In this document: one piece after another, positions 36,072-44,670 of the stretch
How positions within the stretch are numbered: position 1 is the first letter of the stretch
Layout of the letters: each line of letters starts with the position of its first letter
Source: Deltaproteobacteria bacterium
GTDB lineage: Bacteria > Myxococcota_A > Polyangia > GCA-2747355
NCBI GenBank assembly: GCA_020633415.1
Contig: JACKDQ010000002.1
Span: 682,001 to 746,000, forward strand
Length of the DNA stretch: 64,000 nucleotides
Direction: 5' to 3'
Translations under genes and position numbers: made by a program
Notes under the pieces: model-generated
What the model saw: only the letters and a program-made list of their open reading frames with translations
Told to the model about the DNA's origin: nothing
Database searches by the model: none

Positions 36072-36968
36072 GTGCAACTTCCCTCGATCGAATCACTCCG
36101 TTGCTTTGTCGAAGCGGCGCGCCAGCTCAACTTCCGCTCGGCCGCGCGCCTCGTCGGGCTGACGCCGGCCGCCCTCGGCCAGCGGATCAGACAACTCGAG
36201 GAGCTCTGGGAAACAGCGCTCTTCGTGCGCACCACGCGCTCGGTCAGGCTAACCAACGCCGGCCTGGCCCTACTGCCACAGGCGCAGGCGACACTGGACG
36301 CCGCAGCCAAGTGTCGCAGCGCGGCGATCGGCACGTTAGAACCGCCGCCGGTCCAATTGACCCTCGGCACTCGCCACGAACTCGGTAACTCCTGGCTGCT
36401 GCCGATGCTCGGTGCCATCAAGCGCCAGCACCCGGAGCTGACGGTGAGCCTCTATTTCGGATCGGGAATCGACCTGCTCTCGCGCGTAAGAACGATGGAC
36501 ATCGACTGCGCGGTCACCTCTTCACGCCTGACAGATCCCAAGCTCGACGCCTACAAGCTGCACCAAGAGGACTACGTCTTCGTTGGTAGCCCCAAACTGC
36601 TCAAGCGCCTGCCCCTCAAGAAGCCGGAGGACGCGAAGCATCACGTGCTGATCGACACCGAGTATGGGCTTCCGCTGTTTCGCTATTGGCGCGACGCACC
36701 TGGCGGCATCGACAGCATGGAGTTTGGCCAACTCTGGCCAATGGGAACGATCTCGGCAATCCGCTATCTGGTGCTGCGCGAGGAGGGACTGGCAGTTCTT
36801 CCCAAATACTACGTCGACAAAGATCTGGCCAGCAAACGGCTGGTCGAGGTGTTGCCGCAGGTTCGACCGCTTTGCGATCACTTCCGACTGGTCTACCGCT
36901 CCGACGATCCGCGTACTGCGCTGTATCGCGACTTGGCGGCGACGATGAACAGCCAACCGCTCAAGTAG
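36072..36968 (+). CDS. LysR family transcriptional regulator
   Basis: A 298-residue regulator. The N-terminal winged helix-turn-helix (LRCFVEAARQLNFRSAARLVG, then LGQRIRQLEE) is typical, followed by a periplasmic-binding-protein-like effector domain (from VQLTLGTRHELG). The start is GTG at 36072, nine bases after the FadL gene, which suggests one transcript. LysR genes are usually divergent from their target, so cotranscription with a porin gene is less common. The inducer is unknown. Confidence 0.93.
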   Translation: MQLPSIESLRCFVEAARQLNFRSAARLVGLTPAALGQRIRQLEELWETALFVRTTRSVRLTNAGLALLPQAQATLDAAAKCRSAAIGTLEPPPVQLTLGTRHELGNSWLLPMLGAIKRQHPELTVSLYFGSGIDLLSRVRTMDIDCAVTSSRLTDPKLDAYKLHQEDYVFVGSPKLLKRLPLKKPEDAKHHVLIDTEYGLPLFRYWRDAPGGIDSMEFGQLWPMGTISAIRYLVLREEGLAVLPKYYVDKDLASKRLVEVLPQVRPLCDHFRLVYRSDDPRTALYRDLAATMNSQPLK

Positions 36969-36987
36969 CAAACGCCCTGCTGACCAG

Positions 36988-37761
36988 CTAGCCGCGCTGG
37001 AGCACGATATCGAACGTTCCGGTCTCGACCGTCCGCCCTGCCTGAACTTGGCTCGTCATCGTCACGATTCGCGCCGGATCAGCTGAGCGACAGCCAGGGA
37101 AACACGGATCTTTCTGGCCGAGAAAGGGATCACCGGCAAAATACATCTGCGTCGTCAGCGGTGCATGAGCGGGCATCGAAACGATCATATGGATGTGCGC
37201 GGGCCGGTAGCTGCCCGCTTCCGGATAGCGCCCCGGCCAAATCGAGCTAAAGCTATAGCGCCCCTGAGCGTCGGTCTTGATCTGACCACGCAAGCGGTAG
37301 TTCTGCTGCGCGTCGTGATAATTCCCCTGGGCATCGGCCTGCCAGATGTCGAGCACAGCACCCGATAACGGGGTACGACAATCGCCGGTAAAGACTTGCC
37401 CGGCGATCTCGATCGGTCTGCCGGGCTCTGCAGCTTGAGCAAGCGCCGCGCGAAATGGCGCGCCTTGCAGGTGAAACGGCCCAAGGACATCGCTTTGGGT
37501 TGGCGTACACAGGCCGGCGTCGGCGCTCGATCCATCGACGCTGACGCGCAGGTCGCTCGCCCCAGCATCGAGCCCCGTCTGACCGTCGGCGGGCATCGCA
37601 TCGTTGGCAGCAGACAGATCACGACCACCACCGTCAATACGCGTTACGCCATTCTCGTTGCCGCACGCCGCCAGCAATCCCAGGCCAGCGGCCTGTATCA
37701 ACCGACGCCGACTGAAGACCAGCGACACGCGTTGCTCCTTGTGCCCAAGATCCTGACTCAT
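36988..37761 (-). CDS. Exported intradiol ring-cleavage dioxygenase (protocatechuate 3,4-dioxygenase-like)
   Basis: A 257-residue protein. The N-terminus has a Tat motif (SRRRLIQ at 17-23) and a lipobox LAAC with Cys33, so it should be a folded, exported lipoprotein. An Asp/Gly/Ala-rich linker of about 45 residues precedes the catalytic domain. The Fe(III) ligands can be assigned: Tyr in QNYRLRG, Tyr in PGRYPEAG, and both His in RPAHIHM. These enzymes open catechol-type rings with O2. Export of such an enzyme is unusual for aerobic aromatic degradation, but is seen in related predicted proteins. AGGAGCTTTGAG precedes the ATG. Confidence 0.9.
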   Translation of the reverse strand: MSQDLGHKEQRVSLVFSRRRLIQAAGLGLLAACGNENGVTRIDGGGRDLSAANDAMPADGQTGLDAGASDLRVSVDGSSADAGLCTPTQSDVLGPFHLQGAPFRAALAQAAEPGRPIEIAGQVFTGDCRTPLSGAVLDIWQADAQGNYHDAQQNYRLRGQIKTDAQGRYSFSSIWPGRYPEAGSYRPAHIHMIVSMPAHAPLTTQMYFAGDPFLGQKDPCFPGCRSADPARIVTMTSQVQAGRTVETGTFDIVLQRG

Positions 37762-37898
37762 CTCAAAGCTCCTAGCGCTTAAGCCTACTGCCAAGGCTAG
37801 CGCTCCCGCCGCAGAAGTCTATCTGCATTATCGCTACACCATTATGTGGTTTGGTTGCACAATACAACCGGCGGCTAAGGTGCCGAATCAACGAGCGC

Positions 37899-38441
37899 TT
37901 ATTCGAAGCGAAAGCTGTCGACTGCCGCTTTGCAGACCGGCAGGTGCGCATCGAAACGCGCCAGCGGGGCACCACAGGTGATCAAGGCGAGTCGCCTTCC
38001 GCGAGCCACCGCGTAGATCGCATTTTTCAAGCGCAGCTGCCCATCGCGATAGCTGATCACCCAACGAAACGCCCGCCGACCACCAACCACGGCGGCCGAT
38101 TTTTCGTGCAACTTGAAGTCGGAAAACAACCGCGGGAGCGTGTGCTCGCTGGCCTTGACGAAGCGATCGAGATCGATCCGCCCACTCTTTCGCTGCAGCT
38201 CGATCGCGATGTGTGGCCGCAAAGGGCTGTCCTTCGATTTATCCCCCAGCAAGTTGACTGCGATCTTGCCAAGTTGATATTGGACCTCAAATCCTTGGGG
38301 CGCCTTGAGCGAAAAGCGGCCCTTGCGGTCGTAGGTTCGCCCAGGATCGCGATCGGCGCGCTTGCAGCTCGTCGATACGAGCAGCGCACAGGCGATCATT
38401 ATCCTTGAAGTGCGCAGACCGACCTTGTGCCTGACCATCAT
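37899..38441 (-). CDS. Hypothetical lipoprotein, DcrB/PsbP-like fold possible
   Basis: A 180-residue protein with a signal peptide ending in LLVSTSCKR, a near-lipobox. The mature part has RKGRFSLKAPQGFEVQYQLGK, then alternating strands and ends in VCKAAVDSFRFE, the layout of DcrB/PsbP-like domains (cf. DUF1795), where a C-terminal helix closes with SFRF. I infer a periplasmic or surface-exposed protein. No good ribosome site is seen; ATG 38441 or 38438 are both possible. It lies downstream of the serpin gene, with a terminator between them. Confidence 0.6.
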   Translation of the reverse strand: MMVRHKVGLRTSRIMIACALLVSTSCKRADRDPGRTYDRKGRFSLKAPQGFEVQYQLGKIAVNLLGDKSKDSPLRPHIAIELQRKSGRIDLDRFVKASEHTLPRLFSDFKLHEKSAAVVGGRRAFRWVISYRDGQLRLKNAIYAVARGRRLALITCGAPLARFDAHLPVCKAAVDSFRFE

Positions 38442-38472
38442 CAAAGTCTGGGGGGCGAAGGCCGATCTGTCA

Positions 38473-38503
38473 AAGAAACGCTGCCCGCGTCTGACAGGGC
38501 AGC
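38473..38503 (-). terminator. Rho-independent terminator after the serpin gene
   Basis: A perfect 7-bp stem GCTGCCC/GGGCAGC with a 10-base loop. Read on the minus strand it is followed by GTTTCTTTG. It starts 14 bases after the serpin stop codon, so it separates the serpin from the next lipoprotein gene. Confidence 0.6.
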
Positions 38504-38516
38504 CAAACGTTGGCGG

Positions 38517-39824
38517 TTAGGGCTGCGGCTGCGCCATGCGTCCAATAAACAGGATCGATTTGCTCTGATTGTCGCGGATCAGGAAGATAAACGGCCGATC
38601 GACCTTCAGCGTTTGCGGCGACGGTGCGGAGGTGACCCCCACAGAGATGCCGGTCGCAGCAGCTGCTTCGGTGCCTTCCTCGCTCACGTCGACGAAGGCC
38701 TTATGCACTACAGCAGTCACTGCAAGGTGGTTCTTGATACCATCGATTCCCGACAGATCGGACGTCGACGAATCCATCACATCGGTCATCCCCATCGCGA
38801 TCAGCTGACTGCGCAGATCGATCTGCGACTCGAGGCGGAAGCGCGGCAACGTCAACGCCACCAGCGAATCGGTCATCTTCGCGACGATATCGTTGTCGAG
38901 CATCTGCCAGCTCAAGCGCTGCTCGACCGCCGAGAGCTTGCCAGCATCGGGCACGATCAACAACATCGACAGCTCCTTGCCATCGTAAGGCAAGGCAGCA
39001 GCGGAAAAGTCTGCGCCGCGCACAAAGTCAGCACGCAGCGAACCATGCATCATTTTCAGACGAACCTTGCTGCCGTCCAATGCATTGAAGTCGTCGTCTT
39101 GGGTCTTCTTCGGGTCAAATGGCTCAGCCCAAGCTGCGTTGAAGTAGATCGCATTGGTCAACACCATCTTGGTTGCGCTGTCGATCGATCCTGGCGGCAT
39201 CAGGTCCTTGATCCGTTGTTCGGTCTGCTGGGCAACCCAATCATTGACCACCTTGCGCGACCCGTCTGGGGCGGCCTCGAAATCGAGCAAGCGCAGACCT
39301 GCGCCGTAGTTCTGGGCGAGCAGGTCGAGATAGCTCTGTTCGAAGGCGAAACCCTTCTGCCCCCAGGTCGCGTTGACCACGTTCAAGCGGAAGGGTTGAC
39401 CATCGGCGGCCTTCTTGCCTTGGCCGCGACTTTTCAGTGCCAGGTCGAGCGCGTTGAAGGCTGGATGGAGCTGGGCCTGGGGCAGTTGAAAGCGCATTGT
39501 CTGGGCGATCTGCGCCTCAGTATTGCCGCGGGCGCCGCCGTAGAGCATCGCTAGCGCACTGGACATGCTGTAGGGCGAGAAGAAAAAGTCCGGCTTTTCA
39601 CCAGCAACCAGCCGCTGGTAGAGCGTCAGCGCAAACTCGCCATTCCCTTGGGCGAGCATCTGCGCATCGGTCGTCGAGACTTTTGGCGCGGTGATCCGCG
39701 CCTTGTCCGACTTGATCAACTCGCCGAAGTCGGCGAGCAGCTGCTCGCCGCACGCCGCTAGCAGCAGGGTTCCTGCTACGAGGGCCAGTGCACGCCGTAA
39801 ACCATTTCCTAGCTTCGTCTTCAT
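38517..39824 (-). CDS. Lipoprotein serpin (serine protease inhibitor)
   Basis: A 435-residue serpin with a bacterial lipoprotein signal (LLAACGEQ, Cys25). The fold signatures are clear: FFFSPYSMSSALAMLYGGARG, NATWGQKGF, VLTNAIYFNAAWAEPFD, VHKAFVDVSEEGTEAAAAT and DRPFIFLIRD. The hinge EEGTEAAAAT (382-391) has the small residues needed for inhibitory loop insertion, so it is likely an active inhibitor. The reactive loop continues GISVGVTSAPSP; the P1 residue cannot be fixed without a model. Such surface serpins may guard against the cell's own or foreign proteases. GGGAGGTCTTAG precedes the ATG. Confidence 0.94.
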   Translation of the reverse strand: MKTKLGNGLRRALALVAGTLLLAACGEQLLADFGELIKSDKARITAPKVSTTDAQMLAQGNGEFALTLYQRLVAGEKPDFFFSPYSMSSALAMLYGGARGNTEAQIAQTMRFQLPQAQLHPAFNALDLALKSRGQGKKAADGQPFRLNVVNATWGQKGFAFEQSYLDLLAQNYGAGLRLLDFEAAPDGSRKVVNDWVAQQTEQRIKDLMPPGSIDSATKMVLTNAIYFNAAWAEPFDPKKTQDDDFNALDGSKVRLKMMHGSLRADFVRGADFSAAALPYDGKELSMLLIVPDAGKLSAVEQRLSWQMLDNDIVAKMTDSLVALTLPRFRLESQIDLRSQLIAMGMTDVMDSSTSDLSGIDGIKNHLAVTAVVHKAFVDVSEEGTEAAAATGISVGVTSAPSPQTLKVDRPFIFLIRDNQSKSILFIGRMAQPQP

Positions 39825-40065
39825 CTAAGACCTCCCGATAAGAGTGCGGATGACCGAAAGCGACGCTCACCTCCTCTCAGCAGAAAAACCGCCGTGCTGC
39901 CATTCCAAGAGGGTAGCGCCGCTTAACCAAGCAACACGCATGCCAGGGGTTGGCCAACGCGAAAGCCAGTCGATTCGCGGCTAAACGCGGTCAGCGAGCG
40001 CCGCGTTCGACCGCAAGACTCGAATTTTTGAGCATGGCGAGGCCGATCAACCCTCGGTATTCTGA

Positions 40066-41373
40066 GTGTCTGTGAAGACAACGACGACCGATCATTCGCC
40101 GATCCTACGGCTCTCACTCGCGGCGCTTGGCTTTTGCTGCGCGTTAACAACCTGCACCTGCGCTAATGATGCCGGCCGCCCAACCGCGCTGGACGCCAGC
40201 TTAGCCAAAGACCAGCACTTCGCCGCGACCGACGCGCCGCCTGTGCCCGACACCGACGGCGCGACGTCTGGTGCTGCCGATGGCAAGGCGGGATCGCACT
40301 GGGTCGTCGCTTTCCAGGAAAATTTCGAGAGCGCGAGCGTCCGCCCCGCCAATTGGCAGAGCGACAGCATTCCCGATGACGGGCCGTTTTCCGACCAAGG
40401 AAAATATTTCACCGACCAGGGCATCAAGGCGCCCGCCGCCTATCGCGCGAGCTGGCCACTGGGCCAGTCGGGCTGGCTAACCGCCGAGGCCTACTCGCGA
40501 AAGAACAGCACTGACCTCGCAGAGATGCTTAGCGTGGTCACCGACCCCGCCGGCGGCAACAATCGGGTGCTTCGGATTCATACGCCAGCACATACCGATG
40601 GGCTGGTGATCCGATCAACCGCCCCGCTACCCGAGCGCTATCGGATTTCGCTGCGCGTCGGGTTCGCCGACTATGGTAGCGGCAAATCACCCAACGGCTA
40701 TCACGGCGACGAGAAGGCCGAGCCGTGGCGCAGTGGCTCAGCGACCAGCGACAATGGGTTTTACTGGCTGGCGATCCTCGACGCGCTACCTCGTCCGCAT
40801 AATAACGTCTGGATCCACCATCACCGTAAGGTGGTGATCGATTCAGATAATCACTTCCCGCCATTTCTCGAAATCTACGATGGCAACGGCTACCGCCAAT
40901 CCGGTGTCCATCCGGTGATGATGTTTGCCCTCGACGGCAAAGCCCAGGCAACGTTGACGACGGGTAAGCCGTTCATCGCCTATGCCAACAGCAGCTGGCA
41001 GCGCGAGGCGAAGATCGACAAGATCCGCGCCGTCGATGCCTACAAGCCCGACCGCTGGTACGATGTGATCATCGAGCGTAACGACTCTCAGTTCGTCTTG
41101 CAGGTCAGCGGCGACTTCGCCTTTGGCGGAAAGCAGACCTACCGCGGCGCGTTAGCCTTCGCCGAAAACTGCGTCTACCATTACAACCAAAACGCACCGC
41201 CCGTTGCGAACTGCGTCGACGAAGGCTACTTCAAACAGCTCGGCAGCGCCTTTACCCACTGGCCGAAGAGCGGACGCTGGCCCGACTACCTGATGTTCGG
41301 CGACCCGCACGTCAACTACTACGAGGGCCGAGTCTACTACGACGACGTCAAGCTAGAAGTCTGGAAGCCCTAG
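40066..41373 (+). CDS. Hypothetical lipoprotein, possible carbohydrate-active jelly-roll domain
   Basis: A 435-residue exported protein with a short signal peptide ending near LTTCTCAND, an Asp/Ala-rich linker to about residue 80, and then a single large domain. That domain starts FQENFESASVRPANW and has many Trp, Tyr, His and Asn residues, with GSGKSPNGYHGDEKAEPW and DNGFYWLAILD; the end YYEGRVYYDDVKLEVW is a typical last strand of a jelly-roll or concanavalin-like fold. This suggests a glycan-binding or lyase protein but I cannot name a family. The start is GTG at 40066 or GTG at 40072. Confidence 0.65.
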   Translation: MSVKTTTTDHSPILRLSLAALGFCCALTTCTCANDAGRPTALDASLAKDQHFAATDAPPVPDTDGATSGAADGKAGSHWVVAFQENFESASVRPANWQSDSIPDDGPFSDQGKYFTDQGIKAPAAYRASWPLGQSGWLTAEAYSRKNSTDLAEMLSVVTDPAGGNNRVLRIHTPAHTDGLVIRSTAPLPERYRISLRVGFADYGSGKSPNGYHGDEKAEPWRSGSATSDNGFYWLAILDALPRPHNNVWIHHHRKVVIDSDNHFPPFLEIYDGNGYRQSGVHPVMMFALDGKAQATLTTGKPFIAYANSSWQREAKIDKIRAVDAYKPDRWYDVIIERNDSQFVLQVSGDFAFGGKQTYRGALAFAENCVYHYNQNAPPVANCVDEGYFKQLGSAFTHWPKSGRWPDYLMFGDPHVNYYEGRVYYDDVKLEVWKP

Positions 41374-41452
41374 CAGGCAGAGCGACGTTGCGCCTCCAGA
41401 GCGGCGGCCGCCTCCCCGTTGGTCGCCCTTACACCGCTCGACGCTGCTGCGG

Positions 41453-42244
41453 CTACTTTCCGCTAAACATTGGCCGGCGCTTCTCGTAAAACGCCTTGAC
41501 GCCTTCGGCGAGATCATCGGTCGAAAAGTCTAGCGCCTGAGCGTAGGCCTCGGCGTCGAGCATCTCGTCGAGCGAGAGGTTAGCCGCACGCTGAATCGAA
41601 GCCTTGGTCCGACGAACAGCCAATGGCGCACCTTTGGCGATGTCGTCGGCCAGCTCACGTGCTGCAGCGAGCAGCGCATCCCCATCGGCATAGAGCTGAT
41701 TGACCAGGCCACAAGCCAGTGCCTCCTCGGCAGCGATCGTCCGGCCACTAAGCATTAGCTCCGCTGCCTTGGCCGGGCCGACCAGCCGGCTGACGAGGTA
41801 GCTCGCACCCATCCCCGGATGCAAGCCGAGCCGGACAAAGTTCAGACCGAGCTTGGCCTGCTCGGCGGCCAGGCGAATGTCGCAGCCGAGGGCAAAACAG
41901 AGCCCGGCACCGATCGCGGCACCATGAATCACCGCGATCGTCGGCACCGACACCTGTCGTATTGAGAGAAATTTGCCGTAATAGCGCCGCATGATCTGGC
42001 GGTTGTTTTCCGCGCTGTCTTTGGCGCGCGCGGCAATGAAGTCGAAATCCCCGCCGGCAGCAAACGACTTGCCACGACCGCGAACCAACAACACACGCAG
42101 CGACGGATCTTCGTTGAGCTCGGCCACAGCAGCAGCGATTTCGTCACCCATCCGATCGCTCATCGCGTTGCGCACGTCCGGCCGATCGAGGATCAATGAC
42201 GCGACATGGCCTTGCTTCTCGATCGTGATTTGCTCGTAGCCCAT
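41453..42244 (-). CDS. Enoyl-CoA hydratase/isomerase family protein
   Basis: A 263-residue crotonase-fold enzyme. The oxyanion-hole motifs are present: SFAAGGDFDF and HGAAIGAGLCFALGCDIRLA. The segment LGLNFVRLGLHPGMGASYLVSRLVG corresponds to the active-site region; at the position of the first catalytic Glu of rat crotonase no Glu is seen, so it may be an isomerase or another branch rather than a true hydratase. It most likely takes part in fatty-acid or amino-acid CoA metabolism. ATG 42244 has GAGGAG upstream. It lies next to the dihydroorotase gene on the same strand. Confidence 0.9.
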   Translation of the reverse strand: MGYEQITIEKQGHVASLILDRPDVRNAMSDRMGDEIAAAVAELNEDPSLRVLLVRGRGKSFAAGGDFDFIAARAKDSAENNRQIMRRYYGKFLSIRQVSVPTIAVIHGAAIGAGLCFALGCDIRLAAEQAKLGLNFVRLGLHPGMGASYLVSRLVGPAKAAELMLSGRTIAAEEALACGLVNQLYADGDALLAAARELADDIAKGAPLAVRRTKASIQRAANLSLDEMLDAEAYAQALDFSTDDLAEGVKAFYEKRRPMFSGK

Positions 42245-42318
42245 CAAAAACTCCTCGTCGCCAGACCGCCAACCGATCGCCCAGGTTGACAGGCGATCCC
42301 CAGCGGCTCGGCAGAACC

Positions 42319-43653
42319 CTAGCTACCCTGTGGTATTTGAAAACGTACGGCCTGGCCCAGACCTGGCGCTCCGACGAGCTCGTCGTCGGCCATTACCGTC
42401 TGCCCGCGCACGATCGTTCGGCGAGGCCAACCGGTGACTTCTCGCCCATCGAACGGTGTCCAGCCGCAGCGACTGGCGATCCAGCGCGCTTCGATCCGCC
42501 GCCGCGCCTTGAGGTCGACGATCGTCAGATCTGCGTCGTAGCCGACAACCAAGCGCCCCTTTGCCGCGATGCCAAACAAGCGCTGCGGCCCGTGGCAAAG
42601 CAGATCGACCAAACGCAGCAACGAAAGCTTGCCCGCGTTCACAGCATCCAACATCAACGGCAGCATCGTCTGCACACCCGGCATTCCCGATGGACTGCGC
42701 GGATAGGGGCGATCTTTCTCTTCGCGGGTGTGCGGCGCGTGATCGGAACCGAGCACGTCGACCACCCCCTGTTCAACCGCCCGCCACAATGCGCGCTGAT
42801 GCTCGATGCCGCGAATCGGCGGATTCATCTGGGCGTAACTTCCCAACTGTTCGTAGGCGTCGGGTGCGAACAACGTCAGATGCTGCGGCGTGCACTCCAT
42901 GCTGGCCAAAGCCTTGTGCCGCGCCAGCAGCTCGGCCTCCTGCGCGGTCGTCACATGCAACACGTGCACCGGTCGCCGACACTCCGCCGCCAAATCGAGC
43001 AACCGTTGTGTCGAGCGCAAAGCGACCTGCTCATCGCGCCAAACTGGATGCAAGGCCACCGTGACGTCGGCGCCCTCGATCAGTGCGCGTCGCTCCAGCA
43101 GGCGCGTTTCATCCTCGCAATGCACAGCCATCCGACGCGACCCGTTGGCAAGCACGCGCCGAATTGCTGCGGTATCATCGACCAACAGCGTTCCAGTGCT
43201 GCTGCCCATGAACATCTTGATGCCACAACATCCGGGCAGACGTTCGAGTGCGCCGAGCGACTCAGCGTTGTCGGCAGTCGCACCGACAAAGAACGCAAAA
43301 TCAACGTGGGCTGTGCGTTCAGCGCGCGCAACCTTGTCCGCTAGCTGTTCCGCCGAGTCGGTGTTGGGGTTGGTGTTCGGCATCTCAAACACCGCGGTGA
43401 TTCCACCGAGCGCAGCACTGGCGGTACCGCTCTGCAGATTCTCTTTGTGCTCCAAGCCGGGCTCGCGAAAGTGCACCTGCGTATCGATGCAGCCGGGAAG
43501 CACATGCAGCCCCCGCGCATCGATCGACTCGGCCGCATCGCCAAGATCACTGCCGATCGCGACGATACGTCCCCCGGCCACCGCGACGTCCGCCTCAACA
43601 AGCCCCGCCGGCGTGACCAGCGTGCCGCCCCTGATTAGCAGGTCGTTTCCCAT
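42319..43653 (-). CDS. pyrC: Dihydroorotase
   Basis: A 444-residue amidohydrolase of pyrimidine synthesis that cyclises carbamoyl-aspartate to dihydroorotate. Motifs: LPGCIDTQVHFREPG, FEMPNTNP, IKMFMGSSTG, HCEDE, HVLHVTT and GSDHAPHTREEKD. The first metal-binding His of the usual HxH pair is Gln (TQVHFR); I recall this in one dihydroorotase subfamily, so it need not mean loss of activity. Allantoinase or hydantoinase is a less likely alternative. The gene is alone, without other pyr genes, as is common outside enteric bacteria. Confidence 0.9.
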   Translation of the reverse strand: MGNDLLIRGGTLVTPAGLVEADVAVAGGRIVAIGSDLGDAAESIDARGLHVLPGCIDTQVHFREPGLEHKENLQSGTASAALGGITAVFEMPNTNPNTDSAEQLADKVARAERTAHVDFAFFVGATADNAESLGALERLPGCCGIKMFMGSSTGTLLVDDTAAIRRVLANGSRRMAVHCEDETRLLERRALIEGADVTVALHPVWRDEQVALRSTQRLLDLAAECRRPVHVLHVTTAQEAELLARHKALASMECTPQHLTLFAPDAYEQLGSYAQMNPPIRGIEHQRALWRAVEQGVVDVLGSDHAPHTREEKDRPYPRSPSGMPGVQTMLPLMLDAVNAGKLSLLRLVDLLCHGPQRLFGIAAKGRLVVGYDADLTIVDLKARRRIEARWIASRCGWTPFDGREVTGWPRRTIVRGQTVMADDELVGAPGLGQAVRFQIPQGS

Positions 43654-43737
43654 GGCCCGTTATATAGCCTGCGAAGGCGATAACGTCACCCAATTGTGGG
43701 ACGATTTAGCGGTAGCGCCCGAACCCAGCGATCAGGT

Positions 43738-43743
43738 TATAAT
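43738..43743 (+). promoter_or_regulatory. Candidate -10 element TATAAT
   Basis: A perfect consensus hexamer 24 bases before the ATG of the next gene, in a sequence otherwise rich in GC. No matching -35 box is visible, so the promoter may depend on an activator or an extended -10. Confidence 0.4.
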
Positions 43744-43767
43744 GGGTCCACCCCGAAGGAGAGGATC

Positions 43768-44268
43768 ATGCGCTGTACAACCTGGCTGGTTGTCTGCTGC
43801 CTTCTATGCTCGCTGTCTGGCGTGGCAACAGCCGAGTCTTCATCGGATGCGCACAGCCTCGCCAACTCGGTCAGCGCGCAGCCGGCGACGACGGCCGACA
43901 GAGAAGCTGACGATGACGCGAAGACCGCCGCTCGCCTGCGCGTAAGCGGATGGCTGCTCGTCGGCGCTGGCGCAGCAGCGATCGCCGTGAGCACGGTTTT
44001 CGGCATCTTCGCCTCGAAGAAAGAGTCCGAATTCGAGCGGGGCTATTACAACAACATCTCCTATACAGAGGCTGTATCGATCAACGACCGCGGTGAACGC
44101 TACGAGGATATGCAACGCGTCGCCCTAGGCATCGGCATCGTTTGCGCGGTCACCGGCGTGGTGACCTACGTCATGTCCTACCTTTGGTCGAACGGCAGCC
44201 CGGCCACCAGCGATCAAAGCAAATCGGCTCACGTCGACTGGGCGCGCTTCGGTCGCATTACATTCTGA
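43768..44268 (+). CDS. Hypothetical exported membrane protein
   Basis: A 166-residue protein of unknown function. It has an N-terminal signal peptide (cleavage near VATAES), a hydrophilic Asp/Ala-rich stretch, then two hydrophobic helices (about 60-80 and 115-135) separated by a charged loop with YYNNISYTEAV. GGAGAGG precedes the ATG, and a perfect TATAAT lies just upstream. It is followed after six bases by a Lys/Asp-repeat lipoprotein gene, so the two are probably one operon. Confidence 0.7.
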   Translation: MRCTTWLVVCCLLCSLSGVATAESSSDAHSLANSVSAQPATTADREADDDAKTAARLRVSGWLLVGAGAAAIAVSTVFGIFASKKESEFERGYYNNISYTEAVSINDRGERYEDMQRVALGIGIVCAVTGVVTYVMSYLWSNGSPATSDQSKSAHVDWARFGRITF

Positions 44269-44274
44269 GGCCCC

Positions 44275-44670
44275 ATGCGAGACACGATACTCAGCTTGGT
44301 GCTGCTAGTCGCACCCCTCACGGCAAGCAGCTGCTATGATCCCAAGGTCCAACTCGATGCTGGCGCGTTTAGCTGCACCCCGCTTCCGGACGCCGCACCG
44401 CTGCCCGACGGGATGAGCGATGCGGCGCTCGCCGACGCCAAACCCAACACGCCGCCCCCGAAGATCTGTCCAACGGGCTTGCTCTGCCTGTACCAAGGCG
44501 GCGACCGCTACCTCTGCCTGCCCAAAGGCACCAAGCTCGACGCCGCCGTCGATGCGACCAAAAAGGTCGATGCGGCGAAGAGCGTCGATGCTGCGAAAAA
44601 CAGCGATGCTGCGAAAAACATCGATGCTGCCGTCGATGCGAACGCGCCCGACGCCCCCTCAGGCAACTAG
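44275..44670 (+). CDS. Exported repeat protein with DAAK repeats
   Basis: A 131-residue secreted or lipid-anchored protein: the signal peptide ends in LTASSCYD, close to a lipobox. The centre is Cys-containing (FSCTPLPD, CPTGLLCLYQ, YLCLPKG), suggesting one small disulfide-held domain. The C-terminal 45 residues are a low-complexity run based on DAAK (for example KVDAAKSVDAAKNSDAAKN) followed by an acidic DAAVDANAPDAP end. The function is unknown. Its stop codon overlaps that of the YjbQ gene at CTAG. Confidence 0.7.
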   Translation: MRDTILSLVLLVAPLTASSCYDPKVQLDAGAFSCTPLPDAAPLPDGMSDAALADAKPNTPPPKICPTGLLCLYQGGDRYLCLPKGTKLDAAVDATKKVDAAKSVDAAKNSDAAKNIDAAVDANAPDAPSGN

